DNA of 6,023 nucleotides. Source: Oscillospiraceae bacterium (lineage in GTDB: Bacteria; Bacillota; Clostridia; Oscillospirales; Oscillospiraceae). Shown here in pieces: positions 1 to 5,038 of the stretch. The notes under the pieces were generated by a model. That model was not told the origin of the DNA and searched no databases. It saw only the letters and a list, made by a program, of their open reading frames with translations. The stretch is from the NCBI GenBank assembly GCA_031261245.1, contig JAISKU010000080.1, positions 1 through 6,023 on the forward strand. The letters are read 5' to 3'. A program made the translations under genes and the position numbers. The first letter of the stretch is position 1. Every line of letters starts with the position of its first letter.

Positions 1-15
1 TCGAACGGTGTAGAA

Positions 16-21
16 TATAAT
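16..21 (+). promoter_or_regulatory. Putative -10 box of the dac promoter
   Basis: TATAAT is a perfect match to the housekeeping -10 consensus and lies 53 nt upstream of the dac start codon. The matching -35 would fall just outside the left edge of the window, so the promoter cannot be completed. A transcript starting around position 28 would have a leader of about 47 nt that contains the hairpin described separately. Confidence 0.4.
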
Positions 22-50
22 TCCGGTATATTTGTCCGAGTTTTTTCATA

Positions 51-65
51 CTCCTTGAGAAGGAG
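51..65 (+). promoter_or_regulatory. Hairpin sequestering the dac Shine-Dalgarno
   Basis: CTCCTT (51-56), loop GAG (57-59) and AAGGAG (60-65) form a perfect 6-bp inverted repeat. The right arm is the Shine-Dalgarno of dac, so the left arm is a built-in anti-Shine-Dalgarno. If it folds in the mRNA it would reduce ribosome access. This is seen directly in the sequence; a regulatory role is inference, because the stem is short and the loop only 3 nt. Confidence 0.45.
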
Positions 66-74
66 GGATTGCGT

Positions 75-1298
75 ATGAAGAGAGTTTTTGCCGCGATTTT
101 AATATTCGCGTTTATCCTCACGCCCGCCGCGCGGGCGGTGGAGGAGTACGCGGAGATTCCCGCCGAGACGGATTCGGCGGAGTACGTCCCCGGCGAGGCG
201 GCGGCGCAGGACGCGATTGCGGGCGCGGAGCCCGTCGTCGCCGCGCCGTCGGCGATACTTATCGAGAGAAAGACGGGCGAGGTGATTTTTGAGAAGAACG
301 CCGACGAGCGGCGCGAGCCCGCGAGCGTCACGAAGATAATGACGCTTCTGCTCGTCGTAGAGGCGCTTGAGGAGGGGGCGATCGCCCTCGAGGACAAGGT
401 GACGTGCTCCGCGCACGCGGCGAGCATGGGCGGCAGCCAGATCTACCTGCGCGAGGGCGAGGTTATGACCGTGCACGAGCTTTTGAAGGCGACGGTCGTC
501 AACTCCGCGAACGACGCGGCCGTCGCGCTCGGCGAGTACGTCGCGGGCTCTGAGACGGCGTTCGTGGCGAGGATGAACGCGCGGGCGGGCGAGCTCTCCA
601 TGGGGAACACGGTTTTTACGAACTGTACGGGGCTTCTGGAATCGAAGGCGCACCGCACGACGGCGCGGGATATCGCGGCGATGTCGCGCGAGCTCATCGG
701 GCACGAGATGATACGCGAGTACACGACGATATGGATGGATTCGCTGCGCGGCGGGGCCACGGAGCTTGTGAACACGAACAGGCTTATACACTACTTCGAC
801 GGGGCGACGGGCCTGAAAACAGGGTTCACGACTGCGGCGGGGTACTGTCTGTCCGCGACGGCGGAGCGCGACGGGGTGGAGTACATCTCCGTGACGCTCG
901 GCGACAGGACGTCAAACGACAGATTTGAGAGCGCGAGGACGCTTCTGACGTACGCGTTCGCGGCGTACACGCTTATCGCGGCGGAGCCTGACGCGGCGCT
1001 CGCCCCCGTGAAGGTGCAGCTCGGCAAGACGCGGTACGTTCAGCCGCTTGTCGAGGGGGAGCCGTGGCTGCTCGTCTCCCGCGCGGAGCTGCGGACGCTT
1101 ACAAAGACGCTTATTCTGCCGGAAAAGCTCGTCGCGCCGGTCGCGGCGGGGGACGAGGTGGGAAGTTTGACGATAAAATCGGGGGAGAAGGTTCTCGCGC
1201 AGGTGAAAATTGTCGCGGGGGAGGACTCCGCGAGGCTGCGGTGGGTGGATATTTTTGCGGAATTTCTCCGGATGCTGTTTGCGCCGGGGAGGGAATAG
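75..1298 (+). CDS. dac: Serine-type D-alanyl-D-alanine carboxypeptidase (DacF/PBP5 family, peptidase S11)
   Basis: Penicillin-binding protein that removes the terminal D-Ala from peptidoglycan pentapeptides outside the cytoplasmic membrane. The 407-residue product starts with a signal peptide (KR, hydrophobic stretch, probable cleavage after Ala-Arg-Ala at residue 21). An acidic, Ala/Pro/Glu-rich linker to about residue 57 follows, then the transpeptidase fold with all three active-site motifs: SVTK at 84-87 (nucleophile Ser84, Lys87), SAN at 144-146 and KTG at 248-250. Residues about 300-378 fit the beta-rich PBP5 C-terminal domain. The last 20 residues (RLRWVDIFAEFLRMLF and the end) look like the amphipathic membrane-anchoring helix of the family. 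ATG 75 is chosen over the in-frame TTG at 69 because AGGAGG (61-66) is 8 nt from the ATG and only 2 nt from the TTG. The exact paralogue (dacA, dacB or dacF) cannot be assigned. No sporulation gene is adjacent. Confidence 0.95.
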   Translation: MKRVFAAILIFAFILTPAARAVEEYAEIPAETDSAEYVPGEAAAQDAIAGAEPVVAAPSAILIERKTGEVIFEKNADERREPASVTKIMTLLLVVEALEEGAIALEDKVTCSAHAASMGGSQIYLREGEVMTVHELLKATVVNSANDAAVALGEYVAGSETAFVARMNARAGELSMGNTVFTNCTGLLESKAHRTTARDIAAMSRELIGHEMIREYTTIWMDSLRGGATELVNTNRLIHYFDGATGLKTGFTTAAGYCLSATAERDGVEYISVTLGDRTSNDRFESARTLLTYAFAAYTLIAAEPDAALAPVKVQLGKTRYVQPLVEGEPWLLVSRAELRTLTKTLILPEKLVAPVAAGDEVGSLTIKSGEKVLAQVKIVAGEDSARLRWVDIFAEFLRMLFAPGRE

Positions 1299-1310
1299 AT
1301 ATAATGTGAA

Positions 1311-1350
1311 CACTTAACGAACTCGAGCGCAGCGATGAGTGAGTTTAGTG
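1311..1350. repeat. Imperfect inverted repeat in the dac-pgi gap
   Basis: CACT (1311-1314) and AACTC (1320-1324) pair with GAGTT (1341-1345) and AGTG (1347-1350), leaving unequal bulges (5 nt against 1 nt) and a 16-nt loop that includes GAGCGCAGCGATGAG. No T-tract follows, so it is a poor intrinsic terminator. It may be a short dispersed intergenic element or a weak transcript-end structure. Only one copy occurs in this window, so repeat status is not shown. Confidence 0.3.
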
Positions 1351-1366
1351 AGAGCTTATGCCCTTG

Positions 1367-1375
1367 TGGTATAAT
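1367..1375 (+). promoter_or_regulatory. Extended -10 promoter of pgi
   Basis: TGG followed by TATAAT is an extended -10 element (TGn-TATAAT) with a perfect hexamer. No good -35 is visible at 17 nt; TTTAGT at 1344-1349 is the nearest candidate, with an over-long 20-nt spacer, but extended -10 promoters can do without one. Initiation about 7 nt downstream, near 1382, would put the transcript start only about 11 nt before ATG 1393. A second TATAAT at 1300-1305 has no convincing -35. Confidence 0.55.
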
Positions 1376-1392
1376 AGTTCGGGGTGATGCGT

Positions 1393-2619
1393 ATGATACG
1401 GCTCGATTTGTCGGGGATATCCGGGTTTCTTGAAAAGCTTGATTTAGGCGCGGCGGAGGACGCCGCGAGGAGGATACCGGCGCATGAGATGAGCGGGTGG
1501 GCGGTTTTGCCTGCGGCGTACTCCGTCGCGACCGGCGCGAAGCTGCGCGGGGCGGGGAGCAAAATCGCCGAAAGCTCCGACGCGCTCGTCGTGCTCGGCG
1601 CGGGGGGCAGCTCTCTCGGCGCGAGGGCGCTTATTGAGGCGATTCCCGGCAGGGGCGGCGTGCGGGAGGTATATTTCGCGGGGGACAATCTGTCGGGCGT
1701 GCACATGGCGAGGCTGACGGAGACGCTGCGGGATAGGGATTTTTCCGTTATCGCCGCGTCAAAGTCGGGCACGACGACGGAGCCGGCCGTGGCGTTGCGC
1801 GTATTTTTGAAGCTTTTGCGCGAGAGGTACGGGGATTTACGCGACAGGCTGTACATCGTCGCGGGGGAGCACGAGTCGCCGATGAGAAGCTTCGCGGAAA
1901 CGTGCGGCTGCGCGCTTTTCGGGATTCCGGAGAGCGTCGGCGGGCGGTACAGCGTGCTGACGGCGGCGGGACTGCTGACGGCGGCGGCGCGGGGGATTGA
2001 TATCGACGAAATTGTCGCCGGGGCGCGCAGCGAGGCGGAGAGCGGCGCGGGGGAGGCGATACGCTACGCGGCGGCGCGGCAGGGACTGTACGCTGCGGGG
2101 TACCGCACGGAGATTTTCGCGTCGTTTGAGCCGGACGCAAAAGCGCTCGGCGAGTGGTGGCGGCAGCTTTTCGGCGAGAGCGAGGGCAAGGGCGGCGGCG
2201 GGATTTTCCCCGCGACCGTCGGGTTTACGGGCGATCTGCACTCCATGGGGCAGTACATCCAGGAGGGGCGGCGCGATATTTTTGAGACGATTTTGGAGTT
2301 CGGGGCGCGTGGGGGCGACGCCGTGATACCCGCGAACGCGGAGTTTGACGACGGATTCGCGTTCCTCGACGGGCGCGGCTTCAACGACGTGAACGACGTC
2401 GCGGCGCGCGCGGTCAGGGCGGCGCATATTGACGGGGGGGTTCCCGTGCTCGGCCTCGAGGCGGGGAGCTTCGACGAGCGCGGCCTCGGCGCGCTGATGT
2501 ACTTTTTTGAGACGGCGTGCGCGGTGAGCGCGTTTCTGGCGGGCGTTGACCCGTTTGACCAGCCCGGTGTTGAGAAGTACAAGGGGATAATGCGCGGGGA
2601 GCTTCGGGGGACGGATTAG
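1393..2619 (+). CDS. pgi: Glucose-6-phosphate isomerase
   Basis: Cytosolic enzyme of glycolysis and gluconeogenesis that interconverts glucose-6-phosphate and fructose-6-phosphate. The product has two SIS sugar-isomerase domains. Visible signatures are VVLGAGGSSLGARALIEA (about 66-83), the phosphate-binding loop SKSGTTTEP (123-131), GGRYSVLTAAGLL (183-195), WWRQLFGESEGK (255-266) with the expected catalytic Glu, GDLHSMGQYIQEG (280-292) with the conserved His, and the C-terminal signature DPFDQPGVEKYK (386-397) with the catalytic Lys. At 408 residues it is shorter than the roughly 450 usual in Bacillota. The shortening seems to lie in the N-terminal half, between the GAGGSSLG motif and SKSGTTTEP, and no active-site motif is lost. 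Starts are possible at GTG 1384, ATG 1387 and ATG 1393. I chose 1393 because GGGGTG (1381-1386) then sits 6 nt upstream. The stop interlocks with that of the convergent small gene. Confidence 0.95.
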   Translation: MIRLDLSGISGFLEKLDLGAAEDAARRIPAHEMSGWAVLPAAYSVATGAKLRGAGSKIAESSDALVVLGAGGSSLGARALIEAIPGRGGVREVYFAGDNLSGVHMARLTETLRDRDFSVIAASKSGTTTEPAVALRVFLKLLRERYGDLRDRLYIVAGEHESPMRSFAETCGCALFGIPESVGGRYSVLTAAGLLTAAARGIDIDEIVAGARSEAESGAGEAIRYAAARQGLYAAGYRTEIFASFEPDAKALGEWWRQLFGESEGKGGGGIFPATVGFTGDLHSMGQYIQEGRRDIFETILEFGARGGDAVIPANAEFDDGFAFLDGRGFNDVNDVAARAVRAAHIDGGVPVLGLEAGSFDERGLGALMYFFETACAVSAFLAGVDPFDQPGVEKYKGIMRGELRGTD

Positions 2620-2626
2620 TCCTCCG
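2605..2626 (+). terminator. Hairpin across the convergent stop codons (weak terminator candidate)
   Basis: CGGGGGAC (2605-2612) can pair with GTCCTCCG (2619-2626) over 8 bp, including one G-U, around the 6-nt loop GGATTA, which holds most of the overlapping pgi and oadG-like stop codons. On the other strand the G-U position becomes a C-A mismatch, so the structure favours the pgi transcript. There is no U-tract, so intrinsic termination is uncertain. No better terminator is visible between the two convergent genes. Confidence 0.3.
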
Positions 2627-2756
2627 GGGGCTCCTCGCGCTCCTTCGACGGCTTTCCGAGCTTGCCGAGGAGCGATATGACGCCGATTATGACGCCCATG
2701 ACGATGAAGATTCCGAGCATACCGAACAGCATGACCTCAAGCGCCTGTATAATCAT
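2616..2756 (-). CDS. Small single-span membrane protein, OadG-like (decarboxylase sodium pump gamma subunit)
   Basis: A 46-codon reading frame (ATG 2756, TAA ending at 2616) lies 5 nt after the oadB-like stop on the same strand. The product begins MIIQALEVMLFGMLGIF, has one hydrophobic segment at about residues 5-30 and ends in a charged tail, GKLGKPSKEREEPPED. That is the plan of OadG-type gamma subunits: a short N-terminus with a Leu-Glu-x-Met-Leu-x-Gly-Met motif, one helix and a hydrophilic tail. In known pumps gamma helps assemble alpha with beta. At 46 residues it is shorter than most OadG proteins. A modest Shine-Dalgarno, GGAAAGG (2773-2767), lies inside the end of oadB, 10 nt from the ATG, so the two genes are probably co-translated. 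The reading frame is clear; the family assignment rests on motif and neighbour. Confidence 0.72.
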   Translation of the reverse strand: MIIQALEVMLFGMLGIFIVMGVIIGVISLLGKLGKPSKEREEPPED

Positions 2757-2761
2757 GATAT

Positions 2762-3958
2762 CTATACCTTTCCGATAATCTGATCCACGAAGCTTATGAC
2801 GAGGCCGCCGGCAATGACGCTCGCCACCTGTCCGCCGACGTTGACGCCGGCCGCGTGCATGAGCAGATAGTTCTGATTGTCCTCCGCGAGCCCCATCTTG
2901 TGGACGACGCGGCAGCTCATCGGGAACGCGGAGATGCCGCAGGCGCCGATCATCGGGTTTACCTTGTTTTTGATGAACAGGTTGAGGAATTTCGCGAACA
3001 GGACGCCGCCGATGGTGTCAAACACGAACGCGAAGAGCCCGAGGAGCATTATGAGCAGGGTGTGTATCGACAGAAACTCGTCGGCGTGCATACGGACGGC
3101 GACGGTGATGCCCAGCAGGATTGTTATCAGGTTCGCGAGGGCGCCCTGAGCCGTCTGCGAGAGGCTGTCAAGCACGCCGCACTCACGTATGAGATTGCCG
3201 AACATGAGGAAGCCCACGAGCGTGACGCTCTGCGGGGAGACTATGCCGGCGATGACGGTGACGATGATGGGAAAGAGTATGCGCACGCGGCGGCTGACCT
3301 TGTCCTTTGCGTAGGGCATACGGATCAGGCGCTCTTTCCTCGTCGTGACGAGGCGGATGCAGGGCGGCTGAATGATGGGGACGAGCGCCATGTAGCTGTA
3401 CGCGGCGACCATGATGGCGCCCATATACTTCGTGTCGTAATAGCCGGAGACGAAGATGGCCGTGGGCCCGTCCGCCGCGCCGATCATGCCGGCGGAGGCC
3501 GCGTCGGTGATGGAGAACGTGCCGGGGAAGAAGTGGCCGATTGACGCGGCGAGGAGAATCGTGAGGAAGATCCCGAATTGCGCGGCGGCGCCGAACAGGA
3601 GCAGCTTGGGATTGCACAGCAGCGGGCCGAAGTCGATCATCGCGCCGATGCCGATGAAGAGCAGGAGGGGGAAAAGCTCATTTTCTATCCCGGCATCGAA
3701 GAGTACGCTCAGTGCGCCGCGCTGTACCTGATTGCCGACGAGCTGGTCGAGCGCGCCGGACATGGGCAGGTTGACGAGAATCGCGCCCACGCCCATGGGC
3801 AGCAGCAGCGCAGGCTCCATATCCTTTTTGATTGCGAGATAAATTAAAACGCCGCCGATCACCCACATCACGAGCATTTTCGCAAGCGAAGCCGGGTCGG
3901 CGGCCATGTTTATCACGGAACCGAAAAGCGCGGAGAAAAACCTGCCTATCATATCCAT
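2762..3958 (-). CDS. oadB: Sodium ion-translocating decarboxylase, beta subunit (OadB/MmdB/GcdB family)
   Basis: Polytopic membrane protein that couples decarboxylation of carboxybiotin to Na+ export. It is 398 residues, about normal for the family, with some ten hydrophobic segments. Family landmarks are EPALLLPMGVGAILVNLPM (about 48-66), IDFGPLLCNPKLLL (108-121), GAADGPTAIF (160-169) whose Asp163 corresponds to the essential ion-binding Asp of Klebsiella OadB, AYSYMALVPIIQPP (186-199), and the C-terminal region IGACGISAFPMSCRVVHK (337-354) with conserved Ser and Arg350. ATG 3958 is preferred over GTG 3967 because AGGGAG (3972-3967) sits 8 nt from the ATG and overlaps the GTG. The substrate (oxaloacetate, methylmalonyl-CoA, glutaconyl-CoA or malonate) cannot be read from the beta subunit, and no alpha or biotin-carrier gene is present here. 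The gene symbol is therefore a family label. Confidence 0.95.
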   Translation of the reverse strand: MDMIGRFFSALFGSVINMAADPASLAKMLVMWVIGGVLIYLAIKKDMEPALLLPMGVGAILVNLPMSGALDQLVGNQVQRGALSVLFDAGIENELFPLLLFIGIGAMIDFGPLLCNPKLLLFGAAAQFGIFLTILLAASIGHFFPGTFSITDAASAGMIGAADGPTAIFVSGYYDTKYMGAIMVAAYSYMALVPIIQPPCIRLVTTRKERLIRMPYAKDKVSRRVRILFPIIVTVIAGIVSPQSVTLVGFLMFGNLIRECGVLDSLSQTAQGALANLITILLGITVAVRMHADEFLSIHTLLIMLLGLFAFVFDTIGGVLFAKFLNLFIKNKVNPMIGACGISAFPMSCRVVHKMGLAEDNQNYLLMHAAGVNVGGQVASVIAGGLVISFVDQIIGKV

Positions 3959-3973
3959 ATAATTCACTCCCTA

Positions 3974-3991
3974 ATAATACCTTTGTATTAT
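3974..3991. promoter_or_regulatory. 18-bp palindrome over the oadB -10 and start site (candidate operator)
   Basis: ATAATAC (3974-3980), CTTT, GTATTAT (3985-3991) is a perfect 7-bp inverted repeat with a 4-bp centre. It covers most of the oadB -10 box (3992-3987) and the predicted start near 3980, the usual place for a repressor site. The palindrome is seen in the sequence; its use as an operator is inference. Because one arm shares bases with TATAAT, part of the symmetry could be chance. Confidence 0.4.
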
Positions 3992-4015
3992 ACTACGCGG
4001 ATTGGAAAAAAACAA
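3987..4015 (-). promoter_or_regulatory. Sigma-A-type promoter of oadB
   Basis: On the minus strand TTGTTT (4015-4010) and TATAAT (3992-3987) are separated by exactly 17 nt. Predicted initiation near 3980 gives a leader of about 22 nt before ATG 3958, which contains the AGGGAG ribosome binding site. Confidence 0.75.
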
Positions 4016-4032
4016 TACAGGCAAAAAATATC

Positions 4033-4061
4033 TTGCTTGTTTGATTGTTCTTTGGTAAAAT
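4033..4061 (+). promoter_or_regulatory. Sigma-A-type promoter of the P-loop/queH/galU operon
   Basis: TTGCTT (4033-4038) and TAAAAT (4056-4061) are spaced by 17 nt, and TGG before the -10 adds an extended -10 feature. Initiation near 4068 gives a leader of about 27 nt. Its -35 lies only 17 bp from the -35 of the divergent oadB promoter, so a protein bound between them could affect both. Confidence 0.7.
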
Positions 4062-4078
4062 ACAGACAGAGCTTCAAC

Positions 4079-4086
4079 AAGGAGGT
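4079..4086 (+). promoter_or_regulatory. Strong ribosome binding site that decides the start of the P-loop gene
   Basis: AAGGAGGT is a full match to the 16S rRNA anti-Shine-Dalgarno. Its AGGAGG core (4080-4085) leaves 3 nt to the in-frame ATG at 4089 and 9 nt to the ATG at 4095, which favours 4095 as the true start. Confidence 0.8.
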
Positions 4087-4094
4087 ATATGCCA

Positions 4095-4505
4095 ATGCTC
4101 AAGCTCATTATGGGGCTGAAAGGCTCCGGCAAGACAAAGCATTTCATAGAGCTCGTAAATTCCGCCCTCAAGGAAGAATCGGGAAACATCGTGTGCATCG
4201 AGAAGGGTAAGCGCCTGACATACGATATCCCCCACGCCGTAAGGCTCGTGGAGATTGAGGACTACGGAATTACGGGCTTTGATTTTCTCAAGGGGTTCAT
4301 CTCCGGGCTGCGCGCCGGAAACTATGACATCACGCACATCTTTATCGACAGCGTGCTGCGGCTTATCGGGGAGAGGCCCGGCTCCGCCGCGGAGGACTTC
4401 TTCGACTGGTGCGAGGCGTTCGGCCAGCGCGAGGGCGTCCGGTTCACGATGATGGTGTCCTCGGACATCGCGGACGCGACGGAGAGGGTACGCAAGTACC
4501 TTTGA
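4095..4505 (+). CDS. Small P-loop NTPase of unknown function (often named 'twitching motility protein PilT')
   Basis: A 136-residue soluble protein with a Walker A motif, GLKGSGKT (7-14), directly after the first beta strand and a Walker B-like strand ending in Asp, HIFID (81-85). A later strand, FTMMVSSD (117-124), could be a sensor strand. The core therefore looks like a complete but minimal P-loop fold. Similar short proteins occur in many Clostridia and are often labelled PilT, but I see neither the PilT secretion-ATPase Asp and His boxes nor a PIN domain, so that name is not supported. It is the first gene of an operon with its own promoter and a very strong ribosome binding site, and its stop overlaps the queH start by 4 nt. 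Nucleotide binding is likely. The biological role is unknown, and a link to tRNA modification is only a guess from position. Confidence 0.85.
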   Translation: MLKLIMGLKGSGKTKHFIELVNSALKEESGNIVCIEKGKRLTYDIPHAVRLVEIEDYGITGFDFLKGFISGLRAGNYDITHIFIDSVLRLIGERPGSAAEDFFDWCEAFGQREGVRFTMMVSSDIADATERVRKYL

Positions 4506-5038
4506 GCCTCCTGCTGCACTCCTGCTGCGCGCCGTGCTCTACCACGGCGCTGACGAGGCTTACCCAAGAACTGACAGTGTTTTACTACAATCCGAACATA
4601 GCGCCGCGCGACGAGTTCCTGAAAAGGCTCGGCGAGCAGCGGCGGCTTCTCGCGGAGATGGCGCTGCCGCGCGGCGTCGGGCTGATCGCGCCGGAATATG
4701 ACCACGCGGAGTTCCTCGCGGTCGCGCGCGGGTTCGAGGACGAGCCGGAGGGCGGAGAGCGGTGCCGGCGGTGCTTCGCGCTGCGGCTGCGCGCGACGGC
4801 AAAGGCGGCGCGGGACGGCGGATTTGAGGCGATAGCCTCGACAATCACGACGGGGCCGAACAAACGGGCCGCCGATGTGAACGCCGCAGGCCTCGCGGCG
4901 GCGGAGGAGTTCGGCGTGGAGTGGGTCGCGGCGGATTTTAAGAAAAAGGACGGGTATAAGATGAGTATAGAGCTGTCCAAAAAGTACGGGCTGTACCGGC
5001 AGAGCTTTTGCGGGTGCGAGTTCGGGGGTGCGCGATGA
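4502..5038 (+). CDS. queH: Epoxyqueuosine reductase QueH
   Basis: Performs the last step of queuosine synthesis, reducing epoxyqueuosine to queuosine at wobble position 34 of GUN-anticodon tRNAs. It replaces the unrelated cobalamin enzyme QueG in many bacteria. The 178-residue product shows the family pattern: HSCCAPCS (6-13), FYYNPNI (27-33), EDEPEGGERCRRCF (79-92), TITTGPNK (114-121), DFKKKDGYK (145-153) and GLYRQSFCGC (163-172). Cys8/Cys9 and Cys88/Cys91 are the pairs expected to bind the metal cluster, and Cys170/Cys172 form the conserved C-terminal pair. No ATG or GTG lies in frame near the conserved N-terminus. The TTG at 4502, overlapping the upstream TGA as TTGA, gives MSLLLHSCCAPC, which matches the usual family start. 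GGAGAGGG (4481-4488) is a distant Shine-Dalgarno at 13 nt, so expression probably depends on translation of the upstream gene. Confidence 0.95.
   Translation: MSLLLHSCCAPCSTTALTRLTQELTVFYYNPNIAPRDEFLKRLGEQRRLLAEMALPRGVGLIAPEYDHAEFLAVARGFEDEPEGGERCRRCFALRLRATAKAARDGGFEAIASTITTGPNKRAADVNAAGLAAAEEFGVEWVAADFKKKDGYKMSIELSKKYGLYRQSFCGCEFGGAR

Noticed and set aside
69..71. TTG as the dac start codon
   Set aside because: Only 2 nt after the AGGAGG core; ATG 75 has ideal 8-nt spacing and gives a normal signal peptide.
99..791. Long open frame on the minus strand within dac (230 codons)
   Set aside because: Antisense to a clear carboxypeptidase; Arg/His-rich low-quality translation with no ribosome binding site, typical of GC-rich DNA with few chance stops.
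1300..1305. TATAAT just after the dac stop as a second pgi promoter
   Set aside because: Perfect -10 hexamer but no acceptable -35 or extended -10; the 1367-1375 element is better placed.
1837..2427. Minus-strand open frames within pgi
   Set aside because: Translations are Arg/Pro-rich with no recognisable motif and lie wholly antisense to a conserved enzyme.
2855..3544. Plus-strand open frame of 229 codons antisense to oadB
   Set aside because: Highly charged, low-complexity translation that mirrors hydrophobic codons on the opposite strand; no ribosome binding site or motif.
4095..4505. Naming the P-loop protein PilT
   Set aside because: Only the Walker A/B features are shared; length and missing Asp/His boxes do not fit a type IV pilus retraction ATPase, and no pilus genes are nearby.
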